Below, piece after piece: positions 38,733-46,875 of a stretch of DNA of 64,000 nucleotides. The DNA comes from Bradyrhizobium sp. CSS354. Its GTDB lineage: Bacteria; Pseudomonadota; Alphaproteobacteria; Rhizobiales; Xanthobacteraceae. Below the pieces are notes generated by a model. The model did no database searches. It was not told the DNA's origin and was given only the letters and a program-made list of their open reading frames with translations. Numbering within the stretch: position 1 is the first letter of the stretch; each line of letters begins with the position of its first letter. A program made the position numbers and the translations under genes. Location of the stretch: contig NZ_JAACFU010000017.1 in assembly GCF_029051725.1 (NCBI RefSeq), positions 62,001-126,000 of the forward strand, written 5' to 3'.

Positions 38733-39369
38733 TGGCGGTCATCGCTTCGATATAAGGTTGCATGGCCTTCCAAACCCCGGCTTTGCGCGCGAAATCCGCG
38801 ATCTCCGAAGGCTTGGCCTTGCGGGTTCGCAGGGCCTCGCGCAGGCCTTCGAGCGCGAGGTTGAGGCCGGTGCTGTGACGGTAGCGTGTCCCGGCGCTCC
38901 GCCGGTAGCGAAAAAGATCGACGACGGTCTTGGCGGGGCTGAAGATCTTGACCGGGCAACCTTCGATCGTATGAATCTCCACGCCCTCCTGAAGCCGCTC
39001 CGGGTTGAAGCGAACGAACTGCATTGGCGGATTGGTTGGAAGGGGCTGACGGTCTTTGGGACCGATGGCAAGCCAAACCATGGAGGGGATGGTATCGGTC
39101 AGGTCATGGAAAGCGAGCGCTGAGGTCAGCGCGACGACCCCTTTGGGTACGCGTTTGGCGGCTTCGGCGAGGGAATGGTGCGTATCGATGGGCGCGTCGG
39201 GCAGTTGGTAGAGACCGCGCCCGAGTTGGACAACGAGGCCTTTTTCCTTCATGCGGGCGATAGTCGCGGCCGTGATGCCTACTGTGGCAAGCTCGGAAGG
39301 GCGCGCGATGCCGCGCTCCTTGAGGAGTTCGATGACACGGTCTTGTTGGGTCGAGGATGGCTTGGCCAT
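38725..39369 (-). CDS. abiEi: AbiEi-type antitoxin (transcriptional repressor)
   Basis: The N-terminal winged helix (ERGIARPSELATVGITAATI, then MKEKGLVVQLGRGLYQLP) is the AbiEi antitoxin DNA-binding domain. The C-terminal AbiEi_1-like domain includes VALTSALAFHDLTDTIPS and IFSPAKTVVDLFRYRR. Known AbiEi proteins repress their own promoter by binding inverted repeats and neutralise AbiEii indirectly. It precedes and overlaps abiEii. Length 214 residues is normal and no lesion is visible. Confidence 0.92.
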   Translation of the reverse strand: MAKPSSTQQDRVIELLKERGIARPSELATVGITAATIARMKEKGLVVQLGRGLYQLPDAPIDTHHSLAEAAKRVPKGVVALTSALAFHDLTDTIPSMVWLAIGPKDRQPLPTNPPMQFVRFNPERLQEGVEIHTIEGCPVKIFSPAKTVVDLFRYRRSAGTRYRHSTGLNLALEGLREALRTRKAKPSEIADFARKAGVWKAMQPYIEAMTANG

Positions 39370-39544
39370 GGCTTATGATCCGATTTGTCGGATATATCCT
39401 ATTTATATCCTGCATTTCATATCATACAGAACTACCGCTAACAACCCGCAAATCGTTCCGCAACCCCTTGATAGATATAGACATCCTACGGGCCAAAATC
39501 CGATCTGGTACGCCCCGCTGCCCGCCGCAATTGTCGGCCACGGC

Positions 39545-40076
39545 CATGCTGGCCGCGATCGCGTACATGGCCGCCGCACGGCTATCTGTCGGGACACGCG
39601 GCCGGGATAGATGAGAGCGCGCAGGGGCGCACGTGCAGCGACCGGCAAGCCGAGCTTGCCAAGGCGCTACCCGCCGACGTGCAAGACCTGTGGGACGCCT
39701 TGCTGGGGTTCACGCAGAAGCAGTTGATGCGCCTGCTCGCACATTGCGCGGCCCTTGCGGTCGATGCGGTCGTCCGTCCGGGCGCAGGCTCATCCCCGCC
39801 CCTGAAACACGCCGAATCATTGTCCCAGGCGGTCTCGCTGGACATGGCGGCGCACTGGCAGCCCACCGCCGTCAACTACCTTGGTCAGGTCACCAAGGCG
39901 GTTATTGTTGAGGCGGTCCGCCAAGGGGTGTCGGAGGAAGCCGCCGCGCAACTGGCGGACTTGAAGAAGCCCGCGATGGCCGAGGCCGCTGAGCGTTTGC
40001 TGGCGACAAGGGCTGGTTGCTCACCGTACTGCGATTGCCGCAGGCCGTTAGCACCGCAGCGCCGATGGCTGCGTAG
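39545..40076 (+). pseudogene. ParB-family partition protein, C-terminal remnant
   Basis: The plus-strand frame contains ALPADVQDLWDALLGFTQ, LLAHCAALAVDAVVRPG, AVSLDMAAHWQPTAVNYLG and TKAVIVEAVRQGVSEEAA, which is the C-terminal third of the large ParB-like proteins of rhizobial plasmids. The final residues need a shift near 40008 to read GDKGWLLTVLRLPQA and the stop at 40076. The DNA-binding and ParB/Srx N-terminal domains are absent. It is evidence that a replicon or ICE backbone was once here; in this state it cannot partition DNA. Confidence 0.72.
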
Positions 40077-40243
40077 ACGTCACGACCACCAAACGAGCCG
40101 GAGCCGCATGCGCGGCTCCGGCTTTGGCGTCCCAAATTTCGCCGCGCGCGACCAGCGCGCGGCGTCAGCCTATGGCCTCTAGGCACACCTTGCGCTCGAT
40201 GAGCTGCAAGTCGTCCGCAACCAATCGGCCGGTCTTCCAAACT

Positions 40244-40819
40244 CTATGACTTGGCGTCGGACGGCATCGCCCCGAAAACGAGTGTCAACATTCCGAACAC
40301 GGCGGCTCCGACAATTGAGATGCCAATCATCGCGAATTTGAGCCATGTAAGAGCAGTCGCTCTCCGGGCATCGTCATCGCGGACGATTCGCTCCGGCCGG
40401 AGAAGCATCCGAAGCATGAAATCCTCGCCCACGTCGGAGCAGCCGTAGATGAACCCTGCCATGCCGCCGAACATGGCGAACGACGATACCAGCGGCGAAC
40501 CGATTTGCTGTACGGCCACAACCCAGGACAGCAAGCTGAAAAAGCCCAAGGCCACGGCGAAACCGAGGTCAAGCACCAACACGCGATCACGGTACACATC
40601 GAGCGCAGACTTCCCGAACGTTGTCGGCCGTTCGAGCCCGACTCTCTTGAAATCGGCGAGATCTTGCGCGCTATACCCGCGCCATCGGCGTTCGGGCACT
40701 TTCATCGGGGCGATTGCCTGATCGACCGCCTCCCTGAACCGATGGTTCGCGCCGAAGAAGACGATTGTCGCTACGCCAGACACGACCAGCCCGGCAATAC
40801 AGACCCCATTGAAATCCAT
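40244..40819 (-). CDS. Membrane protein partner of the DUF2235 hydrolase
   Basis: A 191-residue protein with an N-terminal helix (VCIAGLVVSGVATIVFFGA), a central pair (VLDLGFAVALGFFSLLSWV, SSFAMFGGMAGFIYGC) and a C-terminal helix (KFAMIGISIVGAAVFGMLTLV), separated by charged cytoplasmic loops. No family recognised. It lies 36 bases downstream of the DUF2235 gene on the same strand, so the two are probably co-transcribed, and an immunity or anchoring role for the hydrolase can be proposed but not shown. Confidence 0.72.
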   Translation of the reverse strand: MDFNGVCIAGLVVSGVATIVFFGANHRFREAVDQAIAPMKVPERRWRGYSAQDLADFKRVGLERPTTFGKSALDVYRDRVLVLDLGFAVALGFFSLLSWVVAVQQIGSPLVSSFAMFGGMAGFIYGCSDVGEDFMLRMLLRPERIVRDDDARRATALTWLKFAMIGISIVGAAVFGMLTLVFGAMPSDAKS

Positions 40820-40855
40820 CAGATCCCCATACGCTCACGTCGGCCCACGCCATCG

Positions 40856-43228
40856 TTATTTGGACGGCTTGATGAAGAACGAAACGCACCCCCCGTTATC
40901 GCCATAAAGCCACTGGTATTTACGTGGGAGAACAAGAACGGCATCGTTCAAGTAAAAGAACAACTCGCCCGCCACCTTCGGCGTCACATATTCAGATATT
41001 TTCTTCACCCGTCGGTCGGGGTCAGGTTCGAGGAAGTCCACTTCACTACCTAGCGCGCCATAGCGCGCCACCGGTTGGAACCAGGGCTGGAAGTAGTAAC
41101 GCCGCAAAGGTGATGCGAGCATATGGACAACGGTCCCGGTCCAGGACAGCTGTGTTCCGTCATCCGGATTATGGAAGGTCGAATAGCCACGTGCATCCGT
41201 GACGACGCTGCCATTGTGCAAGTCTCCCGCCCCCACCTGACATGTTGCGCGGCTGGTAGTGTAGTCCTTGTACTGCCTGGCCAGGGCAATGGGGTCCGGG
41301 TTGGTCCAGACGAGGTATCGCTCTAGGCGCCCCACTTTATAACCGGTCGAAAAGCAAAGGTCGGACGCATCGAACGAGACCAGCGCGCCGGCGTCGGGGA
41401 CAAATTCAAGCCTGTCCGTTGGCTTGCAAACCAGCCCCGCTTGATCAACCGCGGTGAACGCAAGTCGATTACCGACCGTGACTACCAGATAGACGATGAC
41501 AATCGCGGAAAGTACCGGAGCGAGATAGTAGCGCCATGCCGTGCGCACACCGACAAGAAATAGCTCGCGCCCATGAGGGCTGGCGCTGGGAGCCGCTGAT
41601 GGCGCGACAAGCTCGCCTGCGAACGCATCTCGCCAAAGTGCGGTCATCCGGTCATCGATCGCAGATGCGACCCGTTTGCCGCCGAAGAGCAAAGCGACGA
41701 TGACACCCCCCAGGATCAGGAACGTCACCGGATATTGGGCGTAGGACACCAACCACTGCGAGACCCAGGACGGCAGGAAGCCGGACAGGGTTCGGATGAT
41801 GTCTGACACCCACTTGAGCGCATTGACCCGCTCGCCCAGAGGATCGCTGCGCCCCGTGAAGGGAAACAGCACGAAGACGATGGTCGCCGCCAGCGTGAGG
41901 AAATACAGCCCCGCGCGCAGGTAGACCAATGGCCAGATGAACTGCCGCTCCGCGACGACGCGGCCTTGGGCCTGATCGGAGGTTTCAGGGGTGCTGATTG
42001 TCGGCCCCGATGCCCTCTCCGGAAGGCTGTCAATTCGGAAGCGGACGCAGCCGTCTGGAGCGATCTCAGGCGACACGACATCATAGTTGTGTGGGATTCC
42101 GATGGGCGCATAGACGTGTGCGTTGTTCTTAATGCGCCGCAAAACCGTCTCGTGAATCTTGGGCCTCGCGACGTAGACCTCATCTCCTGTGGTCCATGAG
42201 AAGCTTTGGCGGGTCAGTCGGGAGATCCGCCTGGGGCCGTATCGGTAGTAGCTGCCCGAGCCAGCGCGAGAGTCGTACAGTCGACCATCCTTGTCCTGCG
42301 CTTGTTTGGTTTCGGCCACGGCCGCAGGATCGGACGTTTTGAAGGAGAGGCCGCAGGCCCGCGCCTCTTCCATAATCCAGTAAAGCGGAATGTGCGCCAG
42401 TGAATCGTCCGGGTAGCCGCCCCCGACATTGGCATGGACGCCGGCAAACCAGACCTGCGTAAGCCTTTCATTGGATGTGTACCGGGTGGCTCCCGTCGGC
42501 TGCGGCGGCTCGCGACGCTCATTCCAGAGAACCGGGTGGAAGGTCGTTCGCTCATCATCCAAAGACAAAGCGTGGCAAGCACGTTTCACGTCGGGATGAA
42601 GCGTGTGGCCCGGGAGTTCAAGCGGCCATATCCATTGGCTCACTCCCTGGGTCATCTCGTCAACCGGAAGTCCGTACGCGGCGACGGTGTCCCAAAGCCC
42701 CAGAAAGCGAATGATTGGCGAGTGCCTTCCTGCGGTGGCTCCCGCAGAGGGCGCAGACATCTCCCGTCCCAGCAGCTTCTTGAGCCCCTGAATCATCAGG
42801 TACCAGTTCGTATGGAAATGTCTTTTATGGTAGGCGCGATAAGCCGCCTTGGCCTGCCGGTCGAGTTCGCTATCCGAAATGTCCTTCGCAGGAATCAGAC
42901 CCTGATCCAGGATCAAACCTATGGTCACGCGAATGGTGAATGCGCCGCGGCTGAATCCGAATGCGTATATCTCATCTCCCGCAGCTCGGTAGTTGCGGCA
43001 GGCAAACTTGTAGAGCGTGATGACGTTGCGGCGAAGGCCTATGCCGAAGGCTCCGCCAAGCATCGCCAATGGCTTGAACGACGACGTCCCCACGCCATCG
43101 TCGTAACAGGCAACCTGGTCGTCCTTGGTGAGATCGAGCGCACTGAACATGCGCCAAACATTGGTCCGCCAAACCTTTGCCGATGAATTGCCAGTGCCAT
43201 CGGAGAGGAGCACGATCCGTCTTGGCAT
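40856..43228 (-). CDS. DUF2235 alpha/beta-hydrolase (Tle1-like lipase fold) with membrane region
   Basis: A 790-residue protein. It starts MPRRIVLLSDGTGNSS, the DUF2235 opening, and has the nucleophile elbow GFSRGAFTIR near residue 92, plus SPIIRFLGLWDTVAAYG and VWFAGVHANVGGGYPDDSL, which supply the rest of the presumed Ser-Asp-His site. This domain is shared with Tle1 phospholipases. From residue 420 on it has membrane helices (VYLRAGLYFLTLAATIVFVL, YPVTFLILGGVIVALLF, YLAPVLSAIVIVYLVVTVG). No VgrG, PAAR or other secretion gene is nearby. Substrate unknown; lipid hydrolysis at the inner membrane is inferred. Confidence 0.82.
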   Translation of the reverse strand: MPRRIVLLSDGTGNSSAKVWRTNVWRMFSALDLTKDDQVACYDDGVGTSSFKPLAMLGGAFGIGLRRNVITLYKFACRNYRAAGDEIYAFGFSRGAFTIRVTIGLILDQGLIPAKDISDSELDRQAKAAYRAYHKRHFHTNWYLMIQGLKKLLGREMSAPSAGATAGRHSPIIRFLGLWDTVAAYGLPVDEMTQGVSQWIWPLELPGHTLHPDVKRACHALSLDDERTTFHPVLWNERREPPQPTGATRYTSNERLTQVWFAGVHANVGGGYPDDSLAHIPLYWIMEEARACGLSFKTSDPAAVAETKQAQDKDGRLYDSRAGSGSYYRYGPRRISRLTRQSFSWTTGDEVYVARPKIHETVLRRIKNNAHVYAPIGIPHNYDVVSPEIAPDGCVRFRIDSLPERASGPTISTPETSDQAQGRVVAERQFIWPLVYLRAGLYFLTLAATIVFVLFPFTGRSDPLGERVNALKWVSDIIRTLSGFLPSWVSQWLVSYAQYPVTFLILGGVIVALLFGGKRVASAIDDRMTALWRDAFAGELVAPSAAPSASPHGRELFLVGVRTAWRYYLAPVLSAIVIVYLVVTVGNRLAFTAVDQAGLVCKPTDRLEFVPDAGALVSFDASDLCFSTGYKVGRLERYLVWTNPDPIALARQYKDYTTSRATCQVGAGDLHNGSVVTDARGYSTFHNPDDGTQLSWTGTVVHMLASPLRRYYFQPWFQPVARYGALGSEVDFLEPDPDRRVKKISEYVTPKVAGELFFYLNDAVLVLPRKYQWLYGDNGGCVSFFIKPSK

Positions 43229-43711
43229 GGTCTTCCCTCAATCAAAAATGAGATCAGCGTTTGCGCCGAAAGCGCGGAAATCGCCCACAACAAACGGTTG
43301 CAATATCCGTTAGTTGAACGTCCCGCCCCGCACTAGTCAAGGCTGATCTGCCGTGGCTCACAGCAATTGCAGCGCGGCAAGACGTGCTTAGCCCGACGCC
43401 CGGAAGATTCGGAGAGCCCCTCCCTTAGTCCGCATGTTCAGCCTTTCTCTCACCGACAGCCAGAAACCCCTGCAGGCGCGGTCCTATTGCGTCTCAAGCC
43501 CCTCCCATGGTGCGTCTAACCCCAATGCATCGGCCAGCAGGACGGGGAAACTGGCGCCGAGGCGTGTCGGCGCAAGGCATCCAACCGTATCCCGCAAGCG
43601 GGTCCCTCGGCCGGACCCTCCGTTCCGCCGCCGCTAAATCCTCGTTTTCCAAAGATTTCCCGTCCGGCCGCTATTGGCGCAGCCGGCAAAAACCAAACGG
43701 GAGATCGTCAA
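43229..43711. other. Intergenic stretch with no gene seen
   Basis: Upstream of the DUF2235 gene on one side and of a small plus-strand gene on the other, so it should contain divergent promoters. Frames here are Arg-, Pro- and Ser-rich and unsupported. Confidence 0.35.
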
Positions 43712-43912
43712 ATGAAACGCAACGAAAAGAATCAGCGCCCACATGGAGTTTATGTGGTCGAAGGACAGGGCGACAACGCCTTCTGGACCAAGATCGGCGC
43801 CGCATGGCCGCACGAGGACGGCAAGGGCTTCAACCTCCAGCTCAGCTGCCTGCCTCTGGATGGCCGCCTGGTCGTCCGCGAACCGAAGGCCGACAAGGAG
43901 ACGGGGCGATGA
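43712..43912 (+). CDS. Small hypothetical protein of rhizobial mobile elements (66 aa)
   Basis: Starts MKRNEKNQRPHGVYVVEGQG behind GGGAG at 8 bases, and continues FWTKIGAAWPHEDGKGFNLQ and LDGRLVVREP. This is a compact beta-rich pattern, reminiscent of DUF736-like small proteins that list strand signatures such as WTKIGAAWPH. It overlaps the next gene by ATGA. Such small genes sit in front of methyltransferase genes on rhizobial plasmids, and here too a methyltransferase start follows. Function unknown. Confidence 0.75.
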   Translation: MKRNEKNQRPHGVYVVEGQGDNAFWTKIGAAWPHEDGKGFNLQLSCLPLDGRLVVREPKADKETGR

Positions 43913-44121
43913 GCCCCGTTTCCCTTCCCCGCTTCCTGGTCAAATGCTTTGACTACGAAGAATGGGCGATCGTCGTCGAGGCTGCCAGCCGCGAGGACGC
44001 GATCCGCAAGGCCGAGGCCATCTATCTCACCGACTGTCTCGGCACCATGGACGGCTTCGAGCTGGTCCGCAGCGACTTCGGCTGGGACGCAAGGCCCCTC
44101 GTAAGGGAGGTGCGCTCATGA
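43909..44121 (+). CDS. Small hypothetical protein (70 aa), coupled to the preceding gene
   Basis: Reads MSPVSLPRFLVKCFDYEEW and ASREDAIRKAEAIYLTDCLG, a strand-helix-strand pattern of a small alpha/beta protein. Its ATG overlaps the preceding TGA, and its own TGA at 44119-44121 overlaps the ATG of the methyltransferase remnant, so three genes were translationally linked. No function can be given. Confidence 0.72.
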   Translation: MSPVSLPRFLVKCFDYEEWAIVVEAASREDAIRKAEAIYLTDCLGTMDGFELVRSDFGWDARPLVREVRS

Positions 44122-44213
44122 GCGCCCTACCCGTCCAGGACATCTGCAACACCGTGCTTGCCGGTGATTGCGTCAAGGTCAAGCCGCATGGGCACCGCGT
44201 GTGTGGATTTCAT
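44118..44213 (+). pseudogene. N-terminal stub of an adenine-specific DNA methyltransferase
   Basis: The frame starts MSALPVQDICNTVLAGDCVK, the usual beginning of DpnA/CcrM-like beta-class methyltransferases of rhizobial elements. After a shift near 44190 it reads VDFILTE, which corresponds to VDFILTDPPY, the catalytic motif, and then homology ends at 44213. Only about 32 codons survive; motif IV is cut at its first residues. The rest of the enzyme is deleted. Confidence 0.6.
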
Positions 44214-44262
44214 TCTCACTGAGCTAAGGTTGAATTCAGCGTACTAAAACAAAGTCAAAGGG

Positions 44263-44284
44263 AGCACGCCAATGGTGGCGTGCT
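44263..44284 (+). terminator. Intrinsic terminator-like hairpin
   Basis: A perfect 9-bp stem (AGCACGCCA / TGGCGTGCT) with a 4-base loop, followed by TTCTC. It lies about 50 bases beyond the methyltransferase stub. Confidence 0.6.
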
Positions 44285-44441
44285 TTCTCATCTAAAGCGG
44301 TCACTACCGCTCTACTCAACGCCAGCGACTTCGCTTTCACGGAAACGCGCCAACTCAGGTGTGGCAACTAGTGTCCAGTTCTCGCCAGCCGTTCAGGGGA
44401 TCCTAGCGATCTGATGTTTAGCTTAAGCTGAGAGACGCAAC

Positions 44442-44672
44442 ATGGACGAGCAAGCGCGGATTATCCAAGCTCTCAGCTTTCTCGAGCGTTGGTACAACTG
44501 TTACGACGAATTGGTGAATAGCGCTCCTCCCGAGAGCCTCGGTGGTGCCACTGGCCACAACATCGCAAGCCGGGATGAGTATGCGAACGCGATTGCTGTC
44601 ATCAAACGGTTACAAGGTCAGCCACTAAACAAAATGCCCGTCGAGATCGCCGCGCGAGCTGATTCAGCGTGA
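44442..44672 (+). CDS. Small hypothetical protein (76 aa)
   Basis: Reads MDEQARIIQALSFLERWYN and then SRDEYANAIAVIKRLQG, two amphipathic helices around a Gly-rich loop, with a natural amino-acid balance that suggests real coding. Upstream GAGAGACGC is a weak ribosome-binding site. A hairpin follows the stop at 44696. No family recognised. Confidence 0.5.
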   Translation: MDEQARIIQALSFLERWYNCYDELVNSAPPESLGGATGHNIASRDEYANAIAVIKRLQGQPLNKMPVEIAARADSA

Positions 44673-44695
44673 CCGGCTCGGATGGGTAAAGAAAA

Positions 44696-44719
44696 GCCCG
44701 CTGCCGAAAGGCAGCGGGC
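44696..44719 (+). terminator. GC hairpin after the small hypothetical gene
   Basis: A perfect 10-bp stem (GCCCGCTGCC / GGCAGCGGGC) with a GAAA loop. No T-run follows on this strand; read on the minus strand it is followed by TTTTC, so it may terminate in that direction too. Confidence 0.6.
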
Positions 44720-44824
44720 CGCCAGATGAAGACTTCAAAGGTTGAGCGCCCGGGTCTTCATCCAACAATGGGAGGTATCGATGTGGAATTAAATCGATAA
44801 TGTAAAAGAACAAGTGAGACGAGT

Positions 44825-44945
44825 GGTGCCGGGTTCAAGCCGGCACCCTCTATTTCAGAAGATACTTTTGCGTCTCTAGTATAAAAAAACCATTCGTATT
44901 TGTCGCCCTCGAATCAAAGGGGGGCCGGGGGCTTTGCCCCCGGCC
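44825..44945. other. Two strong hairpins upstream of the relaxase remnant
   Basis: GGTGCCGG / CCGGCACC at 44825-44847 and a 10-bp stem GGCCGGGGGC / GCCCCCGGCC with a TTT loop at 44923-44945, separated by an A/T-rich run. The position 200-330 bases before a relaxase start would suit an origin of transfer, but no nic-site consensus was recognised; simple terminators are equally possible. Confidence 0.4.
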
Positions 44946-45153
44946 GATTTGTCTGACCAACGACATCGGGCCGCTCGGCGAGATATGCGTGAATTCGCGT
45001 CATGGCATGATGTTTTCTTGCAGCTTACCCAAAGGACGAAGAGGCTTCGCCAGGTGAATGGCGCACTTACACATCACTTCGCGACATCGGTGCGCGGCCG
45101 CCACGGCGGCCGGAAGAGTCGCTGCGCGACAAACAAGAACAAGAAAGGACTGT

Positions 45154-45475
45154 ATGGCATCCTACCATTTATCCGCTCAGCCGGTGAAGCGCTCCGAAGG
45201 GCGCTCGGTGGTCGCGATGGCCGCCTATCGCGCAGGCCAAGCACTGAAGGACCATCGACGCGGCACAGTGGCCGACTACAGCAGGCGACGCGGTGTCGCC
45301 CATGAGGAAATCGTTGTACCCGAGGGATGCGCCGAGTGGCTGGCAGACCGTGAGACGCTGTGGAATCACGTGGAAGCCATCGAGGTGCGCCGGGATGCGC
45401 AGCTCGCCCGGGAAATCAATATGGCGCTGCCCATGAGCTTACGCCTGAGGAAAGACTTGAGCTGGTCCGGGTATA
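45154..45475 (+). pseudogene. MobA/TraA-type relaxase, N-terminal fragment
   Basis: The frame opens MASYHLSAQPVKRSEGRSVV behind AAGGA, then AAYRAGQALKDHRRGTVADY and WNHVEAIEVRRDAQLAREIN, the typical start of MobQ-class relaxases (MobA/MobL, TraA N-terminus). After MALP a frame change is needed to read HELTPEERLELVRVYQ. The conserved His triad region and everything after about residue 105 are missing. The sequence then fuses with an oxidase fragment. No mobilisation activity can remain. Confidence 0.75.
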
Positions 45476-45744
45476 CCAACACGCTGAGGGCGGACTTGCG
45501 TCCGGACGACGGCAACGAATTCATCATCGCCCGACTTCCCGATGATCCACGCATCATCGTCGCGTCGCCTTGCTCCGGTCACCGGGCGAAGTTCGCCAGC
45601 GCGATCGGCGCCATGCTTGCGGACATGTCGCTGGATCCAAGGGCCAAAGCGCCCCAAGCATTTCGGCTCGATAGGCTCAGCGGCTTCGCGAATTGGTTGA
45701 CAACGACAACCTCAGCGGGCACGATACAATTTGTTGTTAGATGA
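45476..45744 (+). pseudogene. C-terminal fragment of a monomeric sarcosine/N-methyltryptophan oxidase-like flavoprotein
   Basis: In the same frame that began as relaxase, the text becomes NEFIIARLPDDPRIIVASPC and SGHRAKFASAIGAMLADMSL, ending with APQAFRLDRLSGFANW. The ASPCSGHGFKFA motif is the covalent FAD-binding Cys region of monomeric sarcosine oxidases (SolA type), here ASPCSGHRAKFA with the second Gly-Phe replaced. Only about the last 75 residues are left, with no FAD-binding N-terminus. A deletion or recombination event joined it to the relaxase stub near 45475. Confidence 0.65.
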
Positions 45745-45758
45745 CGAGCAAGGCTCAT

Positions 45759-46781
45759 ATGCTCAGAATCATTTTCTCGCTCAATTTCTTGCTTTGGGTA
45801 TTCTGTCCGACCGCCTCCTCCGCCTGGGGATTTCAGGGGCACCGCATCGTGGGATCCATTGCGGATCAATTGTTGAACCCACGCGCGAAGCTACAGGTCG
45901 CGAAGATACTTGGCTTCGAACTCCGGATCGCCGGCCCATGGGCCGACTGCGTGAAGAGCGTCGTGCGAAACGACGACGGCACCTTCGAATACAAGGAAAA
46001 CCCCGATCATCCGGAGTACGAAATCCCATGCACTTCGTTTCGGACCTCTGGCGAGCAGAAACGGATGGAGGATTATGTCGGGCGGAACTGGACTCAATGC
46101 GTTTATCCGCCGATGGGCCAGGAACGGGGGTGCCACAACACGTATCATTTCGACGACATCGCCATCGAGCGCGACCGGTTCGATCGAGGGTTTCTCGGCA
46201 CCAACGAGCACGACCTCGTTGCCGCAATCTCTGCCGCCATATCGGTTTTGAAAGACCGGCCGGCGACGGCCCCTTTTTCGATAGCGGACAAGAAGGAGGC
46301 GCTTTTCATGCTCTCCCATTTTCTGGGAGATCTGCACCAGCCCTTGCATGTTGCCGCCGTGTACCTCGACACCCACGGACATCTGGTGGATCCCGACGCC
46401 GTCCATCGCATCGACCCATCAACCGACACCGTGGGCGGAAACAATATCCGCGACCAGCACACCCCATTCCACACGGAATGGGACGCTATCCCCGGTGACC
46501 TCGGGGAGGCCGCAACTCCCGCACTCCTTTCCGCTGCCAGATCGACCCCGCCAAGCGGAGGAGTTGTCGAGGATTGGCCGGCTCTATGGGCTTCGGACAC
46601 CGTCGCCGTCGCTCACTCCGCTTTCGCGGGTGCCAATTTCAAGTTCGTGTCGCCCCAACACTGGACCGTCTCGTTCGACGACCGAGACGCGTATCTGGCG
46701 GCCCAAGACTCTATCAAACGGCGACAACTGGCAAAGGCAGGTGCCAGGCTGGCTGAACTGCTCAACGCTATCTGGCCCTGA
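45759..46781 (+). CDS. Secreted S1/P1-type nuclease
   Basis: A 340-residue protein with a signal peptide (MLRIIFSLNFLLWVFCPTAS) cleaved before WGFQGH, giving the N-terminal Trp that binds the zinc cluster in this family. Further ligands lie in NTYHFDDIAIE, LSHFLGDLHQPLHVA and DQHTPFHTEWD, the three-zinc site of S1/P1 nucleases, which degrade single-stranded DNA and RNA and remove 3' phosphates. It should act in the periplasm or outside. An ATG at 45741 is possible. It opens a plus-strand group with LOG-family, DUF3616 and protease-nuclease genes; spacing is about 95 bases to the next. Confidence 0.9.
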   Translation: MLRIIFSLNFLLWVFCPTASSAWGFQGHRIVGSIADQLLNPRAKLQVAKILGFELRIAGPWADCVKSVVRNDDGTFEYKENPDHPEYEIPCTSFRTSGEQKRMEDYVGRNWTQCVYPPMGQERGCHNTYHFDDIAIERDRFDRGFLGTNEHDLVAAISAAISVLKDRPATAPFSIADKKEALFMLSHFLGDLHQPLHVAAVYLDTHGHLVDPDAVHRIDPSTDTVGGNNIRDQHTPFHTEWDAIPGDLGEAATPALLSAARSTPPSGGVVEDWPALWASDTVAVAHSAFAGANFKFVSPQHWTVSFDDRDAYLAAQDSIKRRQLAKAGARLAELLNAIWP

Positions 46782-46875
46782 TCTTCGAACCGCGCGTCAC
46801 CTCGGAATTCAGGACGACAGGTGGTCGACTTAATTCATTGGGCTTCTTGGATTTCACGACAGGGAAAGGTTGACG

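Noticed and set aside
44825..44860. GGTTCAAGCC text resembling a tRNA T-arm
   Set aside because: The stem and loop spacing do not fit a T-arm, and no acceptor, D or anticodon arms are found around it.
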